From Ambrosia x helenae (taxonomy: Eukaryota > Streptophyta > Magnoliopsida > Asterales > Asteraceae), in the NCBI GenBank assembly GCA_030844895.1, contig CM061223.1:36702204-36766203 (forward strand): DNA of 64,000 nucleotides. Direction: 5' to 3'. The notes under the pieces are model-generated. The model ran no database searches. It had not been told where the DNA came from and was given only the letters and a program-made list of their open reading frames with translations. Both the position numbers and the translations under genes were made by a program. How positions within the stretch are numbered: position 1 is the first letter of the stretch; the number at the start of each line of letters is the position of its first letter. Positions 53,588-64,000 of the stretch are shown here, one piece after another.

Positions 53588-54543
53588 TTAAGCAACCACA
53601 CTTTTCTTAAAGCAGTTCCAAGTTACAGCCCCACCATTCAAAATGAAAACATATCCCATTTGTGACCTTGAATCATCACGATCAGTCTGGAAGCTTGCAT
53701 CAGTATAACACTTAACTGATAGCTCCTCATCCAGTCCTCCATATATTAAGAACATGTCATTAGTCCTTCTCAAGTACTTAAGAATGTTCTTCACTACAGC
53801 CCAGTGACTCTCTCCTGGGTTCTGTTGATATCTACTCGTCATGCTAAGAGCATATGAGACATCGGGTCTAGTACACAACATGGCATACATGATGGAACTA
53901 ATAGCAGAAGCATATGGAACTCTTTCCATTTTCTTCCTTTCCTCTTCAGTGTTTGCACACTGCTTGTTATTAATAATGGTTCCATGTGCTATGGGCAAGA
54001 GCCCCTTTTTGAGTCTTGCATTGAGAAGCGTCGTAAGACCTTATCAATATATGTACTTTGACTCAAACCCAATAACCGCTTTGATCTATCTCTATAAATC
54101 TTTATTCCCAGAATATAAGCGGCTTCACCAAGATCTTTCATTGCGAAACATTTACCCAACCAGGTCTTAACATCTTTAAGCATAGGGATATTGTTTCCAA
54201 TGATTAGTATGTCATCTACATACAGTATAAGAAAAGTGATATAGCTCCCACTAGATTTCTTGTAAACACACGGTTCATCTTCGTTCGTGATAAAACCAAA
54301 CTCTTTGATTTTCTGATCAAAACGGAGATTCCAGCTGCGAGATGCTTGCTTTAATCCATAGATGGATTTATTCAGCTTGCACACCTTATTAGGATTCTTT
54401 GGATCGACAAAACCTTCAGGTTGAACCATATAGACATCTTCCAGTAAGTGTCCATTAAGGAACGCGGTTTTGACATCCATCTGCCATATCTCATAGTCAT
54501 AATATGCAGCAATGGCAAGAAGAATTCTAATAGACTTAAGCAT
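53588..54543 (-). pseudogene. pol: Copia-3 RT second half and RNase H
   Basis: Minus-strand 54543-53989 holds QMDVKTAFLNGHLLED, SIYGLKQASRSWN and LYVDDILIIGN, then a single-base frameshift near 54000. 53998-53588 holds SRYQQNPGESHW, YTDASFQTD and the start of the STCESEY block, interrupted by a TAA. One nonsense TAA (from CAA) at about 54582 separates this from the upstream frame. Confidence 0.9.
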
Positions 54544-54579
54544 GGCTACTGGCGAGAAAGTTTCCTCATAATCAATTCC

Positions 54580-56890
54580 TTAAGTATGAGTAAAACCTTT
54601 CGCTACAAGCCTTGCTTTGTAGGTTTGCACATTCCCATCCATGTCAGTCTTCTTCTTGAAGATCCATTTGTTTCCCACAGTCCGACATTTGGTAGGAAGA
54701 TCAACCAAATCCCAGACTTGGTTATCATACATGGATTGCATCTCTGCATTCATGGCTTCTTGCCATTTCTTGGATTCTGAATCCAAGATTGCAGATTTGT
54801 AAGTAGTAGGCTCAGCTTCATCAATCATGAAGATATCATCATACCTTACCGGTGCACGACGATCCCAAATACTTTTCCGAACACTTGGTGTTTCTGTTGT
54901 TTCTTGAGTCCTCTCAGGCTCAACTTCAACAACTGGATCAGTTACATCTGGTTCTGTCTGAACAGCTGGTTTAGTCACTTGTGATTCTCGAATTTCTTCA
55001 AGATCCACATGGTTATCTACAATCCCTCGCGCCAGAAGCTCTTCCTCTAAGAAAGTGCCCCTGCGTTTGGTGAAAATCTTATTTTCAGTGGGGTGGTAGA
55101 ACAGGTAACCGATCTTTTTGCCGTATCCAACGAAAACCACTTTTTCGCCTCTGGGATCTAGTTTATCCGAAGATTCTAGAGTGACATAAGCATTACATCC
55201 CCAGACTTTAAGGTAGGATACATGAGGTTTCTTTCCATGCCATATCTCATAGGGCGGTTTATCAACCTTTTTCGTTGGAGCTATATTCACAAGTCTTGCG
55301 GCAGTTTCCAAAGCATAACTCCAAAAGGATTTTGGAAGGTTTGTTCGACACATCATTGATCGAATCATATCTAATAGAGTTCGATTTCTCCGCTCAGACA
55401 CACCATTATGTTGCGGTGTTCCAGGTGGAGTGAGTTGTGAAACTATTCCACAATCCTTTAGATGGTCGATGAATTCCTGACTAAGATATTCACCGCCTCG
55501 ATCTGATCGAAGCATTTTAATAGTTCTATTTAGTTGATTTTCTACTTCGTTTTGGTACTCCTTGAACTTTTCAAGAGTTTCATGTTTATGCTTCATAAGA
55601 TAAACATAACCATATCTACTGAAATCATCAGTAAATGTAACAAAGTATCTTTCTCCATGTCTTGACATTGTTTTGAATGGACCACATACATCTGTATGTA
55701 CAAGTCCTAACAGATCATTGGCTCTTTCTCCAACATTTGAAAATGGTGCTTTTGTTAACTTTCCACTTAAGCATGATTCGCATTTTCCAAATGACTCCGA
55801 ACCTTTGGAATCCAGGATTCCTGCGGTTTTGAGTTGTTTAATACGATTCTCACTCATGTGACCAAGTCTACAATGCCACATATACGTATCATTAAAGTCC
55901 AACTTATTACGTTTATGGGAGATATTGCATAATATGTTATCGTTTTGGATTTCTATCTCATAGATCCCATTGTTAGGTTTTGCATCAAAGTAAAATACAT
56001 CATTCAAATAAGCAGAAATAAATTCGCCATTGAAACGATAATTAAAACCTTGTCCACGCAAAGCCGAAACTGAAACAATATTTCTAGTCACACTAGGAAT
56101 GTAATAAACTTTGTTCAAAAAAAGTTCTAAACCAGAAGGAAGTAAGAGAATACATTCTCCTATAGCCTTCACAACAACTCTTTGTCCATTGCCAACATGG
56201 ACCTCCAAGTCGCCTTGTTTCAGCTTTCTAATCTTTCTTAGTCCTTGCAAAACATTACAAATGTGGAAACCACATCCTGTGTCAAACACCCATGTTTTGC
56301 TAGGAAAAGCAAAGATTTCAATAACATATATACTTGAGGACTCTCTTCCTGAAGCCTTAGCTTGCTTCAGCTCAGCTAAATACTTAGCACAGTTCCTCTT
56401 CCAGTGCCCAGTTTCATCACAATGAAAACACTTGGCATCTTTCCGAGGTTTCTTATTGGCAACAGATTTGCCTTTGCCCTTCCCTTTGCCCTGATTGCCC
56501 ATTTTCTTGGTGTTAGGTTTCTTAACTTGACCCTCCCTGATCACTAGCACTGGTGCAGTCTTGCTAGGTATGCTCACCTCAGCAGTTTTGAGCATCTGAT
56601 GCAGTTCTGCAAGTGTCTTTTCCATCCCGTTCATATTGTAGTTCATAATGAACTGGTCATATGACTTGGGCAATGAGTTTAGGATAATATCCCCAGCTAA
56701 CTCATCGCTCAAGGGGAATTCCAGACGAGCCAAGTGATCAACATATGTCTTCATTTTTAGCACACGAGTGCTAACTGGTGTTTCTAGAACATACAACTTG
56801 TTCTCCGCCTTGAGAACAATTTTCAAGTTGCGGTGCCAGTCCATGAAGTTGGAGTAGTTAAGTTTATCCTCTCTAAGATGGACTTGAGAG
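54580..56890 (-). pseudogene. gag-pol: Copia-3 Gag, protease, integrase, RT start
   Basis: One long minus-strand frame, 754 codons from the internal Met at 56844, with the gag frame starting a little upstream (REDKLNYSNFMDWHRNL). Gag has lost its middle: VLETPV is directly followed by a piece reading VLKMKTYVDHLARLEF. Then the knuckle CFHCDETGHWKRNC, protease WVFDTGCGFHIC, MWHCRLGHMS, integrase VHTDVCGPF, LRSDRGGEY and QHNGVSERRNR, and RT up to KARLVAKGFTHT, where a TAA stops it. The order gag-PR-IN-RT is Copia. Confidence 0.92.
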
Positions 56891-58150
56891 AGAATTGGGA
56901 GGCGGAATTGTTTTCAGTTGACATCTACAAAGTTCAAAATCTAATTTATTAGTATTTTATGTTTCAAAAATCCTAATTTATCTTATGACCCAAAAGCAAA
57001 ATTAATTAGGATGAGACCCCGATTCATCAATACACAGTGAACTGGCTTAGCACTGTCCACTGGTAGGATTAGGTAGGTAAACAACGATTGTTAATTGTGT
57101 CCACTACACAACTCTCCATTTGGGGTTATCGCAAAGAGCGATGTATGTTTAACCCCAACTATGCCCACTTGTCAAACAAGCGATGTTTGGTCCTTTACTG
57201 TTAACTGTAACACCGGCCTATGTTACACAGGAAACGCGATGATTACCTTCACTCATGATCAATGCCCAGATGCAGGGTCAGCACTAACATTTGGGTTCGA
57301 TTTAAAACGAAGTGTTAACTCGTTAAGGGTGGCATAAAACATCAATTTAAAATTGGGATTTAATTTTAATATTTACCATAAATATTTTGAATGACTTGTT
57401 AGCATGATGTGAGTCACACAATAGTTTATAAAATCCAATTTTATATTGTTCGTGATAATTGAAACTCTTTTCAACACTCGACACGGTATAGTTTTAAATA
57501 CCCTATTTAAACTATGTTGGTCGTATTATCGCGAATGGACTTGTTTTAATATTAATAAAACTCCTTTTATTAAATATGCTTTTCGGTTTTTATAAAACTT
57601 GTTTTAATAAAACCGTTGCCATGATTGTGAAAATTTTATTTATTTTGGGTTATCTAAATTATTTACAATAAATAAACCACAACCACAAAACATAATAATA
57701 AAATTAAACGAATCAAGCCCCTAATAGGTTGTCCGTTTCGTTTTAGCCAGAAATGAAACGAACCAGTCAAAAGGGTTTCAAAACTATTTTTGATATAGCT
57801 CCCACTTGACCCGAGATCTCTATCTTCATGGAACCTGTTCGCCTTTTTATCTTCGTCTTGATCTTGTACTTGTAGGATTACAAATAAATTTGAAATACAA
57901 ATAAAACAAATCTATTCTAATCCTATCTATTACACCGGATCCAATATCCGTAATAAAAAATACAAATCAATAAAAAAAAAAATAAAACATCACAAACACA
58001 ACCATGACAAGGGTCAAAATACCTAGGGCTCGATTCACATCACAATCCATGAACAACAAAAAGCTTTTGATCTTTTGTCAAAAAAAAAAAAAAATTGACA
58101 AATAAAACATAGATCAAAATTATAACTTTACCATCTATACGCGCGTAACC
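56891..58150 (-). other. Copia-3 leader, non-coding
   Basis: Between primer site and gag. AT-rich with a GC-richer patch at 57000-57340. No coding support. Confidence 0.6.
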
Positions 58151-58165
58151 GTGGCTCTGATACCA
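58151..58165 (-). promoter_or_regulatory. Copia-3 primer binding site
   Basis: Minus strand TGGTATCAGAGCCAC, one base after the 5' LTR end at 58167. Confidence 0.92.
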
Positions 58166-58166
58166 C

Positions 58167-58252
58167 TGTTGGGAATCATGGTATCAAATACACAGCGGAA
58201 GCAGTTTTATTTATTAATAAAATCGATTATATACAATATATAACATGAGCCG

Positions 58253-58298
<46 letters not shown>

Positions 58299-59010
58299 TG
58301 TTTAATTTTATTAATCCAATTAACAAAATATTCCCAATCAGGATCTCGGTTAAACGCGTATAAACAAATAAATAATAAACAACCATAGGGGGTTTAGTAA
58401 TCAACCTTTGACGACTACACCGGAATTGTAACACGCGGGTTACAACGAATCCTCGCTAGTAGGAAGTTCACACCCGAGCACTGGCCAACCGAAAGCAACA
58501 CTTTGCAAGATGGAGGCGGCGATGATGGTGGTTTGCGGCGGACAAAGGGGCGGTGGCTCCTAAGGGTGGCCGCAAATCTTGAAGAGGAGACAAGGGTTAT
58601 GTTGTTTTATCTTTTCAAAAACATGTGTGTTTTGAGTTTGATCTATCACACCTATTTATAAAGATAAAAGACACTTGACCACTTAATTAGTCAAAGTCAT
58701 TCACTTGACCATTTGACTAGTCAAGGACTTGACCAATTAATTAGTCAAAGTCATACACTTGACCATTTGACTAGTCAAAGACTTGACCACTTAATTAGTC
58801 AAAGTCATACACTTGACCATTTGACTAGTCAAAGTGTAAACTTTACTATTTAATCCCTCGAGTTCAAAACTATTATTATTTCAGAAATAATAATCCACCA
58901 ACACATGAACTTATCTGATTCGTGTACCAACGTGTAACTCTTCGGATCGTACCGGGTCGGGTTACGTTGACCTCGACTTTAAATACATCGGACATACTAT
59001 ATATCCAACA
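58167..59010 (-). mobile_element. Copia-3 5' LTR
   Basis: 844 bp with a longer TA run (58255-58291) than its partner. Carries the same three 54-bp units with 15 W-boxes at 58675-58832 and the TATA box at plus 58653-58660. Confidence 0.92.
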
Positions 59011-59245
59011 GTAAACTCACCTTAGCACAAGTGTTGAATCCTTTGAAATAGTCTAAATGTGGCCCAAATGTTTTCAAGTATTACCCTATGTTTAAGGCAA
59101 TAAAATTAGTGTTGGGAAGATTTAAAAGTCTAAGTTTTCTAGTCTAAAGGTATTCTAGGGTTCCAAAATCGGGGGTTGACGATCGTTTAACAATTAATTT
59201 AAAATAATTAGTAGTTATATAATAAGTAAAGAAATTAAAATAATT
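59011..59245 (-). mobile_element. Gypsy LTR fragment, part 2
   Basis: Continuation of 50859-51530 after Copia-3. With part 1 it makes about 0.9 kb, shorter than the 2.7-kb LTRs of the related element, and it ends abruptly at Copia-2 LTR sequence (gatagcgac), so it is truncated. Confidence 0.55.
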
Positions 59246-59507
59246 GATAGCGACAAAACGGTGACAAAATCTATTATTCAACCAACCCAAAGTTACCCCT
59301 AAATACCCAGAGTTCTACAAATTATAGAACTCAAAGAAGATACAGAGTTCAGATTCAATCAACTGATTATAACATAAATCAGTTGATGAATCATATATGA
59401 AATACAAAGACTTACAGTGAAGAGGGAAACCCTAATCACAATACAGACGAAGAAGACGATGATAACCTAGACAACACATAGAGATAAAAGAAAAATGAGA
59501 CTGATAC
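59246..59507 (-). mobile_element. Copia-2 5' LTR, part 1
   Basis: Collinear with 24018-24277 of the 3' LTR; lacks the last 75 bp on the primer-site side. Confidence 0.85.
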
Positions 59508-61379
59508 CACTACTAGAAAATTAGGCTTTTGTCACCACATTTTCGGTTACATAACGGTAGCAATTGCTCTGTAGCCACCATTTTGCAACCGAGAATGCGG
59601 TAGCAAAAACACACGTCTCTGTTGCCCTAATGTCACCAAATAGCTACCACTTTTGTATTTTGCTACCATATTTTTGTCACCACAAAAACGGTTAAAATAT
59701 TTGCCACCGCTCCTACAATATTTTAGTAAGGTCATTTGCTACCGTTTTGATACCATTTAGCCACCGATATTGCCACCATTTAGACACCATTTTTATTGAA
59801 AATTTACACTTTTTTTTGTAACCATTTTGGTACCATTTAGTCTGCAACCATTTAGTCACCTCTTTCATTGAGAATTTACTACTATTTAGCCACCATTTTC
59901 ATTGAAAATTTGCTACCATTTAACCACTACTTTCAATGAAAAATTGCTACCATTTAGCCACCACTTTCATTGAAAATTTGCAACCATTTAGCCACCATTT
60001 TCATTGAAAATTTGCTACCATTTAACCATCACTTTCATTAAAAATTTGCTACCATTTAGCTTTTCTACAGGGTTTTTTTTTCCTTCTTTATTAATTCAAT
60101 TACATTTCAAGAAAATTATATTATATAAAACAGTCAAATAATACAAAATCTCAAATTATATAAAACAAATTTGATACAGTTTTTCCAACTTTAAAATCAT
60201 ATAATAGACTCCAATAGAAACACAAAAAAACATCAAATAACCGAAATTATCCATTAAAAACTTCAAAATATTCATGTCTAAGTGTTTATAGCCTATTTTC
60301 CACCCATAGCTGTTAACCTAGCTTCAAATTCTCCCATTCTATTGTTCATAGCCTTTTTTTTTTTTGCATTATATTTTTCTTTTTCAGCCACCAAGCTCGC
60401 AATTATTCCTTCGAACCTTTCTTTATCTTCATCTTTTTCCTTAACAAGCTCTTTAATAACCAAATTCAACTTTTCAATCTACAAAACAAGCAATGAATAG
60501 AATTAAGAAGTCAGAATTAATAAAAATTAATAACGAGTCAAGTAAGTTACACAATAACATAATTCAATTGTGAGTTACAATTCTAGTGCTAGAAGTCAAA
60601 TTTGAATTAAGGAGTTTCCATATATGTAGGCCTAGGATTTGGAAAGTAATCAATTCTGCAACAAACACAATCGAATTAACCCGACCCATAAACAATATCC
60701 GCAAATCAATCCCTCCACCAAAATGATCAAACTTTTTCAATCCAAGAACATTCATAGAACTTGATGCAAATTATGAACAACAAGCAAGTTCTCAAAAATT
60801 ATTGCAGTCAAACAAATCTTGGATTATCATAACCATATTCGGCCAAACCATATTCTGTTGAAGAAATGTATTGGGCTGATTGGTGTAATACAAATAGTGA
60901 CATATGTAAAGAAGAAAAAGACAATGAACATACAATCCTATGATAGTGTTAATGCAAAGAATCATGCTTATCTCACTAGAAATTGGCACAAGATCAATTA
61001 ACTGAAAATGAGTCTAGCATAAGATTAATCACCAATCAACACAATTAATTCAAGTACACAAAGACATCAACAAAAGTTTAGAAACAATACCCAAATGTGT
61101 TCAAACCCTAAATATCAAGAGCCTACATCCCAGTGTAATACAAATAAATTAGCCAAGCATGACCATGATGTTCATCTTCAAGTTTGTGTCTTCAATCTTC
61201 AAAAATGCTTCAAGAGGCTTGGGAGAATTGTGTGTGTGATTGTTTTGTTAATGATGATGAATGATATATAGAGAATGAGTCAAAAGTCCATCTAAAAACG
61301 TCCCTTCCTTCATAAATTCGTCATTAAAATGTTTTCCACCATCATTGACTTGAAAAAAGGAAACGTTTGACCAATTTTT

Positions 61380-61544
61380 GACTTTAGCGTATCCAACGCC
61401 ACTTTTGGCGTAGGCTACGCTAGGCTGAATTTGTCTGAGCTGTTGTCTGCTGCCCTACGCAGGCAAATGTGTCCTTCCCTACGCCACTGGCGTAGGATAC
61501 GCCAGTTTTGGCGTATCCTACGCCAAACCCCCCCCCCCCCCCCC
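61380..61544. repeat. GGCGTAGG/CCTACGCC hairpin cluster and poly-C run
   Basis: Several inverted copies of ggcgtagg and cctacgcc, including CTACGCC-ACT-GGCGTAG (near 61480) and a near-perfect longer foldback around agtttt (61489-61525), followed by 16 C residues (61529-61544). GC-rich island inside the AT-rich CACTA element. Confidence 0.8.
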
Positions 61545-61741
61545 ACCTTCTTCAGTTTTTGATTTTCCAGCTCACGTAAGCTTCCGTTTCTTGCCCGAGC
61601 AACTCCAAAACGTCATATTTGCCTCCTTTAGTAATCAAATCCTGAAATAACATAATAATATCAAAGCAACACCATTTGACGACTTAACACTCCTTAAAAC
61701 TCATTTATAGATGCTTTTATACACATCTTTTAACTAACCCA

Positions 61742-62346
61742 TCAGTCTACCTAATCATCATTGGGCCTAACTGACCATCGTTGGAAGTAACTAACCATCA
61801 TTGAGCTTACATTGGATCTAATTGACGATCATTGGTTCTAATTAACCATTATTAAATCTAATTGACCACCATTGGATCTAATTGACGATCATTGGTTCTA
61901 ATTGACAATCATTGGGCCTAATTGACCATCATCGGGTCTAAATGACCATCATTGGGTCTAAGTGACAATGATTGGATCTACCTGACCATCATTGGGCCTA
62001 ACCGACCATCATTGGATCTAATTAGTTGTCATTGGTTGTAACTGGCCATCATTGGATCTAACTGACCATCATTGGGCCTAACTAACCATTACTGGATCCA
62101 ACTGACCATCAGTGGTGTAATTAACCATCATTGGATCCAATTGACCATCATTGGTGTAATGAACCGTCATTGGATCTAATTTACCATCATTGGATCAAAT
62201 TGATGATCGTTGGTTCTAATTGACCATCAACGGGCCTAATTGACCAACATCGGATCTAATTGACCATTATTGGGTCTAAATGACCTTCATTGGGTCTAAG
62301 TGACACTGATCGAATCTAACTGACCATCATTAGATCTAATTGACGA
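61742..62346. repeat. Minisatellite, unit TAATTGACCATCATTGGATC
   Basis: About 24 diverging copies of a 20-27-bp unit variously reading ctaattgaccatcattggat. No coding frame. Internal to the CACTA element. Confidence 0.9.
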
Positions 62347-62995
62347 TAAAATATTTATAGTTATTAGATTTTTTTCTTTCATTAAGTGTGGCTTCTAAAT
62401 GACACATTTTTTTTTCGTAAAGTGTGGCTAAAGGTTTCCAAAAGATGTGTTTTTGGTCACATGAATAAAAAAATTCACAAGATGTGTTATTGTTTCTTTC
62501 ATTTGTTTTTTTTTTTATAAATTATTATTTTATAAGTCTTTCTTATTTTTTTTCTCACGAATTTACCAACAAAAATAAATGGTGTCAAAATTTGCAACCG
62601 ATTAGTTACCTTATCTTATAATACATATTTTGGTATAAAATCGGTTGCTAAATTTGCTATCATTTTGCTAGGTAGCATATTTTGGTGACAGTAGCCATGA
62701 TTTATCGTGGCTAATATGGTAGCAATTTATTCTCAAAATGGGTCCCTAAATTTGCTACCGCTAAGGTGGTCACAATTCAATAAGTTTGTTCTTTTTTTTT
62801 TAAATTATTGTTTTTTACGTCTTTCTTATTATTTTTCTCACGAATTTACCACCAAAAATAAACATTGTCAAAATTTGCAACCGATTAGCTACCTTATCTT
62901 ATAAAACATATTTTGGTGTAAAATCGGTTGCTAAATTTGCTACCATTTTTCTAGGTAGCAACTTTTGGTGACAATAGCCCAATTTTCTAGTAGTG

Positions 62996-63261
62996 TACAA
63001 ATGATGAAAGAGAAGAAATAAAGTATTTATATGAAGCCCTAGAATCTTCCATCAGATATTTCGTTGAAACAAATCCCAGCCGTCCATCTCTCAACACACA
63101 CGAGTTTATTATAACAAACTCAACTCAGCTCAGCTAATAATCCCATTTGTGACTAAGCCCACTTGTCATAGCCCAACATGAATGGCCCATTCTTGAAACA
63201 AATAATATACAGAAGTCCAATGCACCCAACAAATATAAGCCCAATACCAAGGTTTGAATTA
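62996..63261 (-). mobile_element. Copia-2 5' LTR, part 2
   Basis: Continues the LTR after the CACTA element, collinear with 24277-24548, and stops 18 bp short of the expected LTR end, where a Helitron begins. Confidence 0.85.
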
Positions 63262-64000
63262 TCTATCTATTATAATAATTGAAAGCAATAAATCACACAT
63301 GGCATTCAAAGAGGGCATTATCCCCTTTGAATATACTATGTGCCAATGACATGTCATTAATGATATAAAGTTAAAGCTAAAAATGGCATGCCATGTGGCA
63401 TTAAGAGGTTGTTTGGTTGATTAAATGCTGAATCATTAAGAGATCTGAATGATTAAGAGGCTCTGAATGATTTAGTGATGAATGATTCAGCTATGCACCA
63501 AGTCTGAATGATTCAGCTCTTAACCATTCCTTTCAGAGCCTTTTTTAGGTTGAAACAAACAGTCTGAATGCTGAACTATTCAGAGCTGAATGATTCAGAG
63601 CCTCATTAAGAGGCTACCGAACAGGCCCTAAGTGATTTTAGGAAAGAAAAAATTTAAAAACAAAATTTGATTTTTCTCTCTCATGTTTACTCCCATAATT
63701 TTTAAACGTTAATATCTTTTATATATGAGATTTTTTAAAGAAAAAAATTACACCAAATTAACGAGGGTTTTATTATATTTCCAATAAGTATCATAGTGCT
63801 ATATAAAAAACGGAGAAAAAAATGACTATTTTTTGTAGGGTTTTGTTCACACATGAAAAAACACAAAGTGTTCAGGTAATTCATTAATATGTATAGACAA
63901 GTCACTAATTATGTCCAAACCAGTAAATATGAATTATAATTTCAACAGGTGTTAGCATTGGGGTTGTACATTGTTTTAGGTTAGGTATTAATATTATAGT
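63262..64000 (+). mobile_element. Helitron 5' part, runs off the window
   Basis: Starts TCTATCTATTATAATAATTG after an A, inside the Copia-2 LTR, like the Helitron at 6731. The 3' end is outside the window. It contains a Harbinger-like MITE. No coding frame seen. Confidence 0.55.
63405..63628. mobile_element. Tourist-like (PIF/Harbinger) MITE
   Basis: 224 bp between TAA (63402-63404) and TAA (63629-63631). Ends GAGGTTGTTTGG and (inverted) GGGCCTGTTCGG resemble Tourist termini. The body repeats ctgaatgattcag-type words about eight times in both orientations. Confidence 0.7.

Larger units (their letters stand above)
51531..59010 (-). mobile_element. Copia-3: inactive Copia element, minus strand
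   Basis: 7,480 bp with LTRs at 58167-59010 (5') and 51531-52355 (3'), primer site at 58151-58165 and polypurine tract at 52356-52370. The LTRs differ at about ten substitutions plus TA-repeat length, roughly 1.2 percent. Pol carries stops and a frameshift, and gag lacks its middle. The right flank starts GTAAA; the same word occurs on the left at 51516-51520, ten bases away from the LTR end, leaving aagggggcta unexplained. Confidence 0.9.
59508..62995. mobile_element. Non-autonomous CACTA transposon, 3.5 kb
   Basis: Ends CACTACTAGAAAATTAGGC and GCCCAATTTTCTAGTAGTG, flanked by the 3-bp duplication TAC (59505-59507 and 62996-62998). Subterminal regions (59520-60065 and 62585-62980) are fields of GCTACCATTT / TTTGCTACC / GGTAGCAA words, the usual transposase-binding design of this superfamily. 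The interior (60070-61740) has no transposase frame; the right half holds a minisatellite. Confidence 0.92.

Noticed and set aside
61742..62346. CRISPR-like array in the minisatellite
   Set aside because: Units vary and abut; no constant repeat with distinct spacers.

Overview
The window looks like a repeat-rich intergenic stretch of a flowering-plant (eudicot) nuclear genome. It is AT-rich, full of TA and TTA microsatellites, and almost entirely made of nested transposable elements. LTR classes, tRNA-Met primer sites, Helitron, CACTA, hAT and Harbinger termini are all plant types. The retroelement proteins resemble those I know from Asteraceae (daisy family) genomes, but that placement is from memory, not from a search. 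I see no convincing intact host gene.

Left part (1-13500): a minus-strand Copia reverse-transcriptase scrap; the leader, gag fragment and LTR of a minus-strand Ty3/gypsy element; three inverted-repeat elements, two abutting (TA)n tracts; two short Helitrons; a scrap of a receptor-like kinase exon; a broken MULE transposase with an intron; a hAT-like element; and a small tRNA-derived SINE with a 13-bp target duplication.

Middle-left (13530-21440): a decayed Ty3/gypsy element of the Tat type. Its LTR is joined to the end of gag, followed by protease, RT, two RNase H regions and integrase, all broken. Downstream of pol lies an antisense coding region with a visible intron, hit by a 249-bp hAT MITE packed with GGTACC.

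Main stack (about 23943-63261): a minus-strand Copia element (Copia-2) acts as host for later insertions. A 9-kb non-coding gypsy-LTR element with 2.7-kb LTRs sits in its gag gene (5-bp duplication ACAAA). A very young, apparently intact 11.8-kb Copia element (Copia-1, 31327-43140, 5-bp duplication GTGTT, LTRs differing at 2 of 720 positions) sits inside the first of those LTRs. Copia-2 pol also holds a second GGTACC MITE. Its 5' end holds a gypsy LTR fragment containing a third Copia element (Copia-3, minus strand, 51531-59010). Its 5' LTR is split by a 3.5-kb CACTA element and cut at its edge by a Helitron that runs off the window.

Most unusual signals: (1) arrays of stem-loops with a fixed 19-nt loop and compensating stem changes in the leaders of two different gypsy elements; (2) Copia-1 carries a third gene of 1,165 codons with its own promoter-like leader and good start context; (3) the heptamer CAGNAGT/ACTNCTG is spread about tenfold above expectation through Copia-1; (4) each Copia-3 LTR has three 54-bp units holding 14-15 W-boxes directly upstream of a TATA box; (5) an antisense, spliced gene in the Tat element.
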